A stretch of DNA of 64,000 bases. Source: Rouxiella chamberiensis. GTDB lineage: Bacteria; Pseudomonadota; Gammaproteobacteria; Enterobacterales; Enterobacteriaceae. Both the position numbers and the translations under genes were made by a program. Below the pieces are notes generated by a model. That model searched no databases and had not been told where the DNA came from. It saw only the letters and a list, made by a program, of their open reading frames with translations. The stretch is from assembly GCF_026967475.1 (NCBI RefSeq), contig NZ_CP114058.1:3596001-3660000 (forward strand). The letters are read 5' to 3'. This document shows, piece by piece, positions 55,286-64,000 of the stretch (positions within the stretch are counted from its first letter, which is position 1; every line of letters begins with the position of its first letter).

Positions 55286-55564
55286 GACGATTCTCCTCGT
55301 TGCGGCTATTCAATGCGCTTTTAATCGAGTCATCCAGCGGGGAAATACGCTTTTCCGCGAATCCTCGACAAGTTAATCAAGGTTTGCATAATTGCCGTTA
55401 TTTATTGGAATAAGCCTCGCAAAGAGGTCAACTTGGGCTGTTTTATCCTGATTACTTGCGTTGAAATGTATTGGAACGCTGCACCCCAAGCGGTGAACGT
55501 GTATACTGTGCCGAAGATCACTCTTCTGTATTTCCATTTCAACCCAATCAGCTGAAACGTCAAC

Positions 55565-56188
55565 ATGGTCCAAGGCACGCTATATATTGTCTCCGCCCCC
55601 AGTGGAGCAGGTAAATCAAGCCTGATTCAGGCTTTACTAAAAACTCAACCGCTCTACGACACGCAGGTTTCGATTTCTCACACTACTCGTCAAGTACGAC
55701 CTGGTGAGAAACACGGCGAGCACTACTTCTTTGTTTCCAAGGAAGAGTTCTGCGAGATGATCGAGCATGATGACTTTTTAGAACACGCAGAGGTTTTCGG
55801 TAACTATTACGGCACCTCACGTAAAGCCATTGAACAGGTTTTATCAACGGGCGTAGATGTGTTTCTGGACATCGACTGGCAGGGCGCGAAGCAGATTCGC
55901 CAGCGCATGCCGTATGCACGCAGCATTTTCGTGCTGCCGCCGTCGAAAGACGAACTTGACCGCCGCCTGCGCGGACGCGGTCAGGACAGCGAAGAAGTCA
56001 TTGCCAAACGTATGGCGCAGGCCGTGGCCGAAATGACGCACTACGCCGAGTACGACTATTTAATTGTGAATGATGATTTTGACCTGGCCTTGTCAGACCT
56101 TAAAACCATTATTCGTGCAGAACGTCTCCGTCTGGGCCGTCAAAAGCTCCGTCATGACGGATTAATCACCAAACTATTGGCAGACTGA
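55565..56188 (+). CDS. gmk: Guanylate kinase Gmk
   Basis: Phosphorylates GMP to GDP with ATP. It is 207 residues. The P-loop APSGAGKS is at 11-18, the GMP-binding region is [22 protein letters not shown], and [15 protein letters not shown] and [13 protein letters not shown] follow. First of the gmk-rpoZ-spoT-trmH-recG run; the 279-base upstream region shared with ligB must hold its promoter. Confidence 0.98.
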   Translation: MVQGTLYIVSAPSGAGKSSLIQALLKTQPLYDTQVSISHTTRQVRPGEKHGEHYFFVSKEEFCEMIEHDDFLEHAEVFGNYYGTSRKAIEQVLSTGVDVFLDIDWQGAKQIRQRMPYARSIFVLPPSKDELDRRLRGRGQDSEEVIAKRMAQAVAEMTHYAEYDYLIVNDDFDLALSDLKTIIRAERLRLGRQKLRHDGLITKLLAD

Positions 56189-56242
56189 AGTCACTTTCAG
56201 TATTATGCCCAGTCTTTCGTCACCCTGTGGAGTAGCACATAT

Positions 56243-56524
56243 ATGGCACGCGTAACTGTTCAAGACGCTGTAGAAAAAATTGGTAACCGTTTTGACCTGG
56301 TGTTGGTGGCTGCTCGTCGCGCACGCCAGCTGCAATCTGGTGGTAAAGATCCACTGGTCGCTGAAGAAAACGACAAGTTTACCGTTATTGCCCTGCGTGA
56401 AATCGAAGAAGGTCTGATTACAAACCAGATCCTCGACGCGCGCGATCGTCAGGAGCAAAAAGACCAGGAAGCTAACGAGATTCAAGCGGTTACTGCTATC
56501 GCTGAAGGCCGTCGTCCTACTTAA
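56243..56524 (+). CDS. rpoZ: RNA polymerase omega subunit
   Basis: A 93-residue protein, [20 protein letters not shown] at the start and AIAEGRRPT near the end, close to the E. coli omega subunit. It assists beta-prime folding and forms part of the ppGpp site 1 on RNA polymerase. It lies immediately before spoT, the ppGpp hydrolase/synthetase, linking the effector and its target. Confidence 0.97.
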   Translation: MARVTVQDAVEKIGNRFDLVLVAARRARQLQSGGKDPLVAEENDKFTVIALREIEEGLITNQILDARDRQEQKDQEANEIQAVTAIAEGRRPT

Positions 56525-56538
56525 TTAGCGGGTCTACC

Positions 56539-58647
56539 TTGTACATCTTTGAAAGCCTGAATCAGCTGATTCAAAAATACCTGCCAGAGGACCAGATCAA
56601 GCGCCTCGTGCAGGCATACCTCGTCGCGCGGGACGCGCACGAGGGTCAGACACGCTCAAGTGGTGAGCCCTACATTACTCACCCGGTAGCCGTGGCCTGC
56701 ATATTAGCTGAAATGAGACTCGACCACGAAACGTTGATGGCGGCGCTGCTGCATGACGTTATCGAAGACACGCCGGCCACCTACCAGGACATGGAGCAGT
56801 TGTTTGGTAAAAGCGTTGCCGAACTGGTTGAAGGTGTTTCAAAGCTGGACAAGCTGAAATTCCGCGACAAGAAAGAAGCCCAGGCGGAGAACTTCCGCAA
56901 GATGATCATGGCGATGGTGCAAGACATCCGCGTCATTTTGATCAAACTGGCTGACCGTACCCATAATATGCGCACGCTGGGCTCGCTTCGCCCGGACAAA
57001 CGTCGCCGCATTGCCCGTGAAACGCTGGAGATTTACAGTCCTCTGGCGCACAGGCTGGGTATTCATCACCTTAAAACCGAGCTTGAAGAGCTGGGCTTTG
57101 AGGCGCTGTACCCCAATCGATATCGTGTTATCAAGGAAGTGGTGAAAGCCGCGCGTGGTAACCGTAAAGAGATGATTCAAAAGATCCTCTCCGAGATTGA
57201 GGGTCGTCTGACCGAAGCCGGCATTCAGTGTCGGGTCAGCGGACGTGAAAAACACCTCTATTCGATTTACCTGAAGATGCACCTGAAAGAACAACGTTTC
57301 CATTCGATTATGGATATCTACGCGTTTCGGGTGATCGTGAAAGAATTTGATACCTGCTATCGCGTTCTGGGTCAGGCGCACAGCCTTTACAAGCCTCGTC
57401 CGGGGCGGGTTAAAGACTATATCGCCATTCCAAAAGCCAACGGCTATCAGTCTCTGCATACCTCGTTAATCGGGCCTCACGGCGTGCCGGTAGAAGTACA
57501 GATCCGTACCGAAGATATGGATCAGATGGCAGAGATGGGGGTCGCGGCGCACTGGGCCTATAAAGAGAACGGCGAGAGCAACGGCACGACGGCGCAAATC
57601 CGCGCCCAGCGTTGGTTGCAGAGTCTGCTTGAACTCCAGCAGAGCGCAGGTAACTCGTTCGAATTCATCGAGAGCGTCAAATCCGACCTCTTCCCTGATG
57701 AAATCTACGTCTTTACACCGGAAGGTCGCATTGTCGAGCTGCCTGCCGGTGCTACGCCGGTCGATTTTGCCTATGCCGTGCATACCGATATCGGCCATGC
57801 CTGCGTGGGCGCGCGCGTCGACAGACAGCCTTATCCGCTCTCGCAGCCTCTGACCAGCGGTCAGACCATCGAAATCATTACTGCACCTGGCGCACGTCCG
57901 AATGCGGCATGGCTAAACTTCGTGGTCAGTTCGCGGGCGCGGGCAAAAATCCGCCAGATGCTGAAAAACCTCAAACGTGACGACTCGGTTTCACTCGGTC
58001 GCCGTCTGTTGAATCACGCACTGGGCAGCGGGCGTAAACTCGCCGACCTGCCACCGGAGAATATCAAGAAAGAACTCGATCGCATGAGGCTTCACGCGAT
58101 GGACGACCTGCTGGCCGAAATCGGTCTCGGGAATGCCATGAGCCTGGTGGTTGCCAAAAACCTGATGGGCGATCAGTCCTCGATGGCGACGTCGGGTTCA
58201 CGCAATCTGCCTATCAAAGGCGCAGACGGCGTGCTGATTACCTTTGCGAAATGCTGTCGACCGATTCCGGGTGACCCGATCATTGCCCACGTCAGTCCGG
58301 GTAAAGGTCTGGTGGTTCACCATGAATCCTGCCGCAACATCCGTGGTTACCAGAAAGAGCCGGAGAAGTTTATGGCTGTGGAATGGGATAACCAGGAAAC
58401 CGAGCAGGAGTTTATCGCCGAGATCAAGGTTGATATGTTCAACCATCAGGGCGGTCTGGCCAATCTGACGGCGGCAATCAATGCAGCCCAGTCGAACATC
58501 CAGAGCCTGAGCAGCGAAGAGAAAGACGGCCGCGTCTACAGCGCGATTATTCGCCTGAGCACCCGTGACCGTGTTCATCTGGCCAACATCATGCGCAAGA
58601 TTCGCATCATGCCGGATGTTATTAAAGTCACCCGTAACAGAAACTGA
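56539..58647 (+). CDS. spoT: Bifunctional (p)ppGpp hydrolase/synthetase SpoT
   Basis: Degrades and weakly makes (p)ppGpp for the stringent response. It is 702 residues. The N-terminal HD hydrolase has His-Asp at 72-73 and Glu-Asp at 76-77 (LHDVIEDTPAT). The synthetase region has IYAFRVIV and PKANGYQSLHTS. A TGS domain (EIYVFTPEGRIVELPAGATPVDFAYAVH) and a C-terminal ACT domain follow. The start is TTG at 56539, as in E. coli spoT, which limits translation. It is 14 bases after rpoZ and 4 before trmH. Confidence 0.97.
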   Translation: MYIFESLNQLIQKYLPEDQIKRLVQAYLVARDAHEGQTRSSGEPYITHPVAVACILAEMRLDHETLMAALLHDVIEDTPATYQDMEQLFGKSVAELVEGVSKLDKLKFRDKKEAQAENFRKMIMAMVQDIRVILIKLADRTHNMRTLGSLRPDKRRRIARETLEIYSPLAHRLGIHHLKTELEELGFEALYPNRYRVIKEVVKAARGNRKEMIQKILSEIEGRLTEAGIQCRVSGREKHLYSIYLKMHLKEQRFHSIMDIYAFRVIVKEFDTCYRVLGQAHSLYKPRPGRVKDYIAIPKANGYQSLHTSLIGPHGVPVEVQIRTEDMDQMAEMGVAAHWAYKENGESNGTTAQIRAQRWLQSLLELQQSAGNSFEFIESVKSDLFPDEIYVFTPEGRIVELPAGATPVDFAYAVHTDIGHACVGARVDRQPYPLSQPLTSGQTIEIITAPGARPNAAWLNFVVSSRARAKIRQMLKNLKRDDSVSLGRRLLNHALGSGRKLADLPPENIKKELDRMRLHAMDDLLAEIGLGNAMSLVVAKNLMGDQSSMATSGSRNLPIKGADGVLITFAKCCRPIPGDPIIAHVSPGKGLVVHHESCRNIRGYQKEPEKFMAVEWDNQETEQEFIAEIKVDMFNHQGGLANLTAAINAAQSNIQSLSSEEKDGRVYSAIIRLSTRDRVHLANIMRKIRIMPDVIKVTRNRN

Positions 58648-58651
58648 TCCC

Positions 58652-59346
58652 ATGACTCCCGAACGTTATGCGCGCATTCAAGAAATGCTGGCGGCTCGCC
58701 AACCTGACCTGACCGTGTGTATGGAACAGGTACACAAGCCGCATAACGTGTCGGCGGTGATTCGCACAGCCGATGCCGTGGGCGTCAATGAGGTTCACGC
58801 CGTCTGGCCCACCAGCAAGATGCGCACGCAGGGCTCTTTTGCGGCGGGCGCCAACAGCTGGGTTCAGGTCAAAACGCACAAAACCATTCAGGAAGCCGTC
58901 GCCAAAATGAAGGCGATGGGTATGCAGGTTCTGGCGACCAATCTCTCTGAAAAAGCGGTCGATTTTCGCGAGATTGATTACACGCGTCCCACCTGTATTC
59001 TGCTGGGTCAGGAAAAAACCGGCATTACGCCGGAAGCCCTGGCTCTTGCCGACAGCGATATCATTATTCCGATGGTCGGCATGGTGCAATCGCTGAACGT
59101 GTCCGTGGCCTCCGCACTGATCCTTTACGAAGCCCAACGTCAGCGCCAAAACGCCGGCATGTATACGCGCAAAACCAGCCTGCTCAAAGAGAAGGAGCAA
59201 CAGCGCCTGCTGTTTGAAGGCGGCTATCCGGTGCTGGCAAACGTTGCGCTGCGCAAAAAGCTCCCCGCCCACTGATTGACGACACCGGTAATATTGTTGC
59301 CGATGACGCATGGTGGGCCGCAATGCAAATGACGGTTGCCAGATGA
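58652..59346 (+). CDS. trmH: tRNA (guanosine-18-2'-O)-methyltransferase TrmH (frameshifted near the C terminus)
   Basis: A SPOUT methyltransferase that makes Gm18 in the D-loop of tRNA. It starts at the ATG at 58652 (MTPERYARIQEML); upstream extension overlaps spoT. CMEQVHKPHNVSAVIRTADAVG, TCILLGQEKTGIT and IIPMVGMVQSLNVSVASALILYEAQRQRQNAGMY are intact. The frame stops at 59275 after KKLPAH. One added C at 59268-59270 gives PLIDDTGNIVADDAWWAAM and a stop at 59346 that overlaps the recG start (ATGA), for 231 residues, near the E. coli 229. Confidence 0.95.
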
Positions 59347-61424
59347 AGGGCCGCCTGCTGGATGCCGTCCCGCTGACGTCTTTGACCGGCGTTGGCGCAA
59401 GTCAGGCGGAAAAGCTCGCAAAAATCGGCCTCGAAACCATTCAGGATCTGCTCCTTCATTTACCTTTGCGTTATGAAGACCGCACCCGTCTCTATGCCAT
59501 AAACGATCTGCTTCCCAATATTTTCGCCACTGTCGAAGGTGAAGTTCTGCGCACGGATATAAGCTTTGGCCGTCGTCGTATGCTGACCTGCCAGATAAGT
59601 GACGGCACCGGCCTGCTGACGCTGCGTTTCTTCAACTTCAATGCGGCGATGAAAAACAGCCTGGCACCCGGCCGCCGCGTTACGGCGTACGGCGAGATAA
59701 AGCGCGGCACGATTGGCGCAGAGATTATTCATCCCGAATATCGGGTGCAGGGCGAGAACAGCGAGGTGGTTTTACAGGAATCCCTGACGCCGGTTTATCC
59801 TACGACAGAAGGTATTCGTCAGGCCACGCTGCGCAAGCTTACCGATCAGGCGCTGGCATTGCTGGATACCCAGCCTATCGCCGAGCTTTTGCCGCAGGAA
59901 CTCAGCCGTTCGCTTATCTCGCTGTCGCAGGCGCTGCACCTTTTACATCGTCCGCCGCCCGACATGCAGCTCGAAGACCTCGAAAAGGGTCAACATCCTG
60001 CGCAGCGCCGACTGATCATGGAAGAGTTGCTGGCGCATAATCTCAGCATGCTGGCGGTTCGAGCCGGTACGCAGAGTTATAAAGCGCTGCCGCTGGTGAA
60101 AGATCATCATCTGATCGATGCCTTCCTGGCTTCGCTGCCCTTCAGCCCGACCGGGGCGCAGAAACGCGTTGTCGATGAAATTGAACACGACCTTGCGCAA
60201 GGGTATCCGATGATGCGTCTGGTGCAGGGCGATGTCGGCTCGGGCAAGACACTGGTCGCCGCGCTGGCGGCGCTTTGCGCGATTGCGCAGGGCAAGCAGG
60301 TTGGCCTGATGGCCCCGACCGAGCTACTCGCCGAACAGCATGCCAATAACTTCCGCCAGTGGTTTGAACCCCTGGGTATTCAGGTCGGCTGGCTTGCCGG
60401 AAAACAGAAAGGCAAGGCGCGGATTGCGCAGCAAGAGGCGATTGCCAGCGGACAAGTGTCGATGATTGTCGGCACGCACGCTATCTTCCAGGAACAGATT
60501 CAATTCTCGGCGCTTGCGCTGGTGATTATCGACGAGCAGCACCGTTTTGGTGTCCACCAGCGTCTGGCGCTGTGGGAAAAGGGCAAGCAGCAGGGCTTCC
60601 ATCCGCATCAGCTGATCATGACCGCCACCCCGATTCCGCGCACCCTGGCAATGACCGCCTATGCCGATCTCGATACCTCCGTCATCGACGAACTGCCGCC
60701 GGGTCGAACGCCGGTCACCACCGTTGCCATTCCCGATACGCGCCGCAACGACATCATCCAGCGGGTGAAAAGCGCCTGCATGGACGAAAATCGTCAGGCC
60801 TACTGGGTCTGTACGTTGATTGAAGAGTCGGAAATGCTCGAAGCGCAGGCGGCGGAAGCGACTTGGGAAGGGCTTAAGCTGGCGCTGCCCGAGCTTAACA
60901 TCGGACTGGTTCATGGCCGCATGAAGGCGCAGGAAAAACAGGCGGTTATGGAAGCGTTCAAACAGGGCGAGATTAAGCTGCTGGTCGCCACCACCGTTAT
61001 CGAAGTCGGCGTGGATGTTCCGAACGCCAGTCTGATGATTATCGAAAACCCCGAGCGCCTGGGTCTGGCACAGCTGCACCAGTTGCGTGGACGCGTAGGC
61101 CGTGGCGCTGTCGCCTCCCACTGCGTCCTGCTCTATAAAACACCGCTCAGCAAAACTGCGCAAAAGCGCTTGCAGGTTTTACGCGACAGCAACGACGGCT
61201 TTGTGATTGCCCAGCAGGATCTCGAAATCCGTGGTCCGGGCGAGCTATTGGGTACGCGCCAAACAGGCAGCGCCGAGTTCAAGGTCGCCGACCTGCTGCG
61301 CGATCAGGCCATGATCCCCGAGGTTCAGCGCGTTGCGCGTCACCTTCATCAGCAATATCCCGAGCACGCGCGGGCGCTTATCGAGCGCTGGCTGCCGGAA
61401 CGGGTTCGTTACACCAACGCGTAA
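59343..61424 (+). CDS. recG: ATP-dependent DNA helicase RecG
   Basis: Regresses stalled forks and unwinds branched DNA. It is 693 residues, as in E. coli. An N-terminal wedge/OB domain (LTGVGASQAEKLAKIGLETIQDLLLHLPLRYEDRTR) precedes superfamily-2 helicase motifs: GDVGSGKT, APTELLAEQH, DEQHRFG, TATPIPRTLAM, VATTVIEVGVDVPNAS and QLRGRVGRG. It starts at the ATG at 59343 overlapping the repaired trmH stop; the longer frame from 59310 lies in trmH. In E. coli gltS follows; here it does not. Confidence 0.98.
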   Translation: MKGRLLDAVPLTSLTGVGASQAEKLAKIGLETIQDLLLHLPLRYEDRTRLYAINDLLPNIFATVEGEVLRTDISFGRRRMLTCQISDGTGLLTLRFFNFNAAMKNSLAPGRRVTAYGEIKRGTIGAEIIHPEYRVQGENSEVVLQESLTPVYPTTEGIRQATLRKLTDQALALLDTQPIAELLPQELSRSLISLSQALHLLHRPPPDMQLEDLEKGQHPAQRRLIMEELLAHNLSMLAVRAGTQSYKALPLVKDHHLIDAFLASLPFSPTGAQKRVVDEIEHDLAQGYPMMRLVQGDVGSGKTLVAALAALCAIAQGKQVGLMAPTELLAEQHANNFRQWFEPLGIQVGWLAGKQKGKARIAQQEAIASGQVSMIVGTHAIFQEQIQFSALALVIIDEQHRFGVHQRLALWEKGKQQGFHPHQLIMTATPIPRTLAMTAYADLDTSVIDELPPGRTPVTTVAIPDTRRNDIIQRVKSACMDENRQAYWVCTLIEESEMLEAQAAEATWEGLKLALPELNIGLVHGRMKAQEKQAVMEAFKQGEIKLLVATTVIEVGVDVPNASLMIIENPERLGLAQLHQLRGRVGRGAVASHCVLLYKTPLSKTAQKRLQVLRDSNDGFVIAQQDLEIRGPGELLGTRQTGSAEFKVADLLRDQAMIPEVQRVARHLHQQYPEHARALIERWLPERVRYTNA

Positions 61425-61585
61425 TCTCTCTGTTCGACATATCTTCCCGTTTTCCTGCTTCCTCTGACCTTTTGCATGCCCCCTGTTGCCGATAATGGCC
61501 TGAAAATGCTGGCGGCAAACGATTGCTTTTACCCCTGATATCATGAAAAATGCCCGCTTTGTGGCTTAATGGGGGTGCCAAAACA

Positions 61586-62977
61586 ATGCCTACACAATCT
61601 GCCGAGCCAGAAGCTCAGCACTCAGCGCCGGAAACGACGCGCAGCAGTGAACTAATTTATCGACTGGAAGATCGCCCGCCGTTGCCCCAAACGCTGTTTG
61701 CGGCCGGTCAGCATCTGCTGGCCATGTTTGTGGCGGTCATCACTCCCGCACTGCTGATTTGTCAGGCATTGGGCCTGCCAGCGCAGGATACGCAGCACAT
61801 TATCAGCATGTCGCTGTTCGCCTCCGGTCTGGCGTCCATTTTGCAGATTAAAACCTGGGGTCCGGTGGGTTCCGGTCTGCTGTCGATTCAGGGCACCAGC
61901 TTCAACTTCGTCGCCCCACTAATTATGGGCGGCATGGCGCTGAAAAATGGCGGTGCCGATGTGCCGACCATGATGGCCGCGCTATTCGGTACGCTGATGG
62001 TCGCGTCCTGCACCGAAATCCTGCTGTCGCGCGTGCTACATCTGGCTCGCCGCGTCATTACTCCGCTGGTTTCCGGCATTGTGGTGATGATTATCGGGCT
62101 GTCGCTGATTCAGGTCGGGTTGACCTCCATTGGCGGCGGTTATGCGGCAATGAGCGACCACACCTTTGGCTCGCCGAAAAACCTGCTGCTGGCCGCCGTG
62201 GTGCTGGTGGTGATTATTCTGCTAAACCGTCAGCGCAATCCGTATCTGCGCGTGGCCTCGCTGGTCATTGCAATGGCCGTGGGCTATGTCGTCGCCTGGG
62301 CGATGGGCATGTTGCCTGCCTCGACGCCCGCTGCAACCCCTCACCTTATCAACATTCCTACGCCGCTCTACTATGGTCTGGGTTTCGACTGGAATCTGCT
62401 GGTGCCGCTGATGCTTATCTTTATGGTGACGTCGCTTGAAACCATCGGCGATATCACCGCAACCTCCGACGTTTCCGAGCAGCCGGTCAGTGGCCCTGTC
62501 TATATGAAGCGTATCAAGGGTGGCGTGCTGGCGAACGGCTTGAACTCCCTGCTTTCGGCGGTGTTCAACACCTTCCCGAACTCCTGTTTTGGTCAGAACA
62601 ACGGCGTGATTCAGCTGACCGGTGTTGCCAGCCGCTATGTCGGTTTTGTCGTGGCGCTGATGCTTATCGTGCTGGGGCTGTTCCCGGCGGTAGCAGGCTT
62701 TGTGCAGCACATTCCCGAGCCGGTTCTGGGCGGGGCGACTATCGTGATGTTCGGCACCATTGCTGCATCGGGCGTACGCATTGTTTCGCGCGAGCGTCTT
62801 AACCGTCGTGCCATCATGATCATGGCGCTGTCGCTGGCCGTCGGCATGGGCGTTTCACAACAGCCGCTTATTCTGCAATTTGCACCGGACTGGCTCAAAA
62901 CGCTGCTCTCTTCCGGCATCGCGGCGGGCGGGATCACCGCAATCGTGTTGAATCTTGTGTTCCCGCGCGAACCTTAA
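61586..62977 (+). CDS. xanP: Xanthine/proton symporter XanP (NCS2 family)
   Basis: An inner-membrane purine transporter. From the ATG at 61586 the protein is 463 residues, the same as E. coli XanP (YicE). About 12-14 hydrophobic segments are visible. The NCS2 signature is present: [23 protein letters not shown], with [14 protein letters not shown] and [17 protein letters not shown]. It follows recG with 161 non-coding bases; a terminator follows. Confidence 0.95.
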   Translation: MPTQSAEPEAQHSAPETTRSSELIYRLEDRPPLPQTLFAAGQHLLAMFVAVITPALLICQALGLPAQDTQHIISMSLFASGLASILQIKTWGPVGSGLLSIQGTSFNFVAPLIMGGMALKNGGADVPTMMAALFGTLMVASCTEILLSRVLHLARRVITPLVSGIVVMIIGLSLIQVGLTSIGGGYAAMSDHTFGSPKNLLLAAVVLVVIILLNRQRNPYLRVASLVIAMAVGYVVAWAMGMLPASTPAATPHLINIPTPLYYGLGFDWNLLVPLMLIFMVTSLETIGDITATSDVSEQPVSGPVYMKRIKGGVLANGLNSLLSAVFNTFPNSCFGQNNGVIQLTGVASRYVGFVVALMLIVLGLFPAVAGFVQHIPEPVLGGATIVMFGTIAASGVRIVSRERLNRRAIMIMALSLAVGMGVSQQPLILQFAPDWLKTLLSSGIAAGGITAIVLNLVFPREP

Positions 62978-62995
62978 ACGCAATCTTGCTTAAAC

Positions 62996-63028
62996 AACGG
63001 CGACGGGTTATTCCCCTCGCCGTTTTTT
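62996..63028 (+). terminator. Rho-independent terminator of xanP
   Basis: AACGGCGA (62996-63003) pairs with TCGCCGTT (63017-63024), followed by six T. Confidence 0.9.
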
Positions 63029-63115
63029 ATTGCCGTCAACATGGTAACCTGTTGAGAACGGCTGCTGATTACGGCATAAACAACATAACGGTTTCAACGG
63101 ATATGGATTCAGACG

Positions 63116-64000
63116 ATGAAATTTCTCGGTAGATTGCTGCTGACAATACTTCTGTTGTTGGTTTTGGTGCTGGTCATTGTGTACGTATTTATCCAGACCC
63201 GCTGGGCCGCTGGCTCGATTAGCCGCTGGGTAACCGACAACAGCGAGTATCGCCTGTCTATCGATGCCATCAGCCACAGCTGGTCATCCCCTTCCCGGCT
63301 GACGCTGTCCGGTGTGAAATTCGCCGAAAAAATCAGCCTGATGTACTCGATGCCAAAGAGGTCGACCTCGACCTGAGCTGGGCGCAAATCACCGAGCCGC
63401 ACACCTTTGACCGCGTCGTGCTGGTTAACGGCAACCTTAATCTTTCGCCTCAAACGCTGAATCTGCCTCTAAAGGCCAATACGTTGCAATTGAGCAATAT
63501 CGCGCTCAGTGGCGCACTTGAACAGTGGAAAGTCGACGGTAAAAACGTCAATGCCGGAATATCGCCCTGGCAGCCGACCGCGAATGCCGTGCTGGGCAAC
63601 AATGCCCAGTTTCAGCTCAGTGCCGACACGCTGTCGCTCGACGACATTCCTGCCACCAATGTGCTGATTCAGGGCCGAATCGATAATCGGCAGCTGATGC
63701 TGGGCAACTTCGGGGCCGACCTGGCGCGGGGACAACTGACCGGCAAAGCCAGCCGCAGCGCGGACGGCGACTGGACGCTGGATAACCTGCGCCTGAGCAA
63801 TGTCAGGCTGCAAAGCGCCCAACCGCTCGAAACTTTCTGGCAGGAGTTTATCAAACTGCCGAAGGTGGATATCAAGCGTCTGGATCTCATTGACGCCCGT
63901 TTGCAGGGGCAAAACTGGTCGGTCAGCGATCTGGATTTAACCGTCACCGATGTCACCCTGCAAAAAGGCGACTGGCAGAGCGCCGACGGTCAGCTGTCGC
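63116..64000 (+). CDS. yicH: AsmA family protein YicH (frameshifted, truncated by window edge)
   Basis: Start of a large AsmA-like protein with an N-terminal membrane anchor (LGRLLLTILLLLVLVLVIVYVFIQTRWAAG). The frame stops at 63376. One added A in the six-A run at 63327-63332 joins VKFAEK to NQPDVLDAKEVDLDLSWAQITEPHTFD, and the frame then stays open to the window end (LSADTLSLDDIPATNVLIQGRID, LGNFGADLARGQLTGKASRSADGDW), as in E. coli YicH. AsmA-like proteins are proposed to bridge the envelope for lipid transport; YicH's own role is not established. Confidence 0.9.

Overview
The window is a chromosomal segment of a member of the Enterobacterales. Gene order and protein sequences point to the Yersiniaceae side of the order (Serratia/Rahnella/Rouxiella/Yersinia-like) rather than Escherichia. 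The evidence is that cpxRA is followed directly by trmL-cysE-gpsA-secB-grxC-yibN, the lipopolysaccharide (LPS) core locus has wabG/wabH/wabN/waaE genes as in Klebsiella and Serratia, and two copies of a YPAL-like palindromic repeat are present. The genus is not decided by the sequence alone.

Layout. (1) 1-10.1 kb: end of ftsN, hslVU protease, rraA, zapB, the glycerol operon glpFK with glpX, fpr, yiiQ, tpiA. (2) 10.2-15.6 kb: sbp and pfkA, then the Cpx envelope-stress module (cpxP with the 3'UTR small RNA CpxQ, divergent from cpxRA, with a perfect CpxR box between). (3) 15.6-24.2 kb: trmL, the yibN-grxC-secB-gpsA-cysE run, envC-yibQ, kbl-tdh. (4) 24.4-36.5 kb: LPS inner/outer core locus: hldD, waaF, waaC, a WaaZ-like gene, an inverted GT9/wabN pair, waaQ, wabG, wabH, waaA, waaE, ending in coaD. 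(5) 36.5-44.2 kb: mutM, rpmBG, radC, coaBC, dut, slmA, pyrE, rph, yicC. (6) 44.2-52.9 kb: accessory block between yicC and yicG, with an AT-rich McrBC-like two-gene restriction operon, a small secreted protein, a royal-jelly-family protein with a Tat-like signal, and a TetR/FabF-like pair. (7) 52.9-64 kb: yicG, ligB, gmk, rpoZ, spoT, trmH, recG, xanP and the start of yicH.

A dominant technical feature is at least 15 single-base frameshifts in 14 genes, mostly one missing base in a homopolymer. They hit genes that are essential or nearly so (coaD, coaBC, dut) as well as accessory genes, and each is repaired by one base to a full-length family member. I read these as sequence/consensus errors, not pseudogenes, and annotate the genes over their full span.

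The best candidate for an exciting system is the McrBC-like operon at 44185-48496. It has an N-terminal MrcB-type modified-DNA recognition domain, an AAA+ motor of the McrB family, and a large DUF2357 PD-(D/E)XK nuclease partner. It is a divergent relative of a known restriction type rather than wholly new. Several genes that sit in this neighbourhood in E. coli (menA, yiiR, cdh, fieF, gpmM, dinD, gltS) are absent here.
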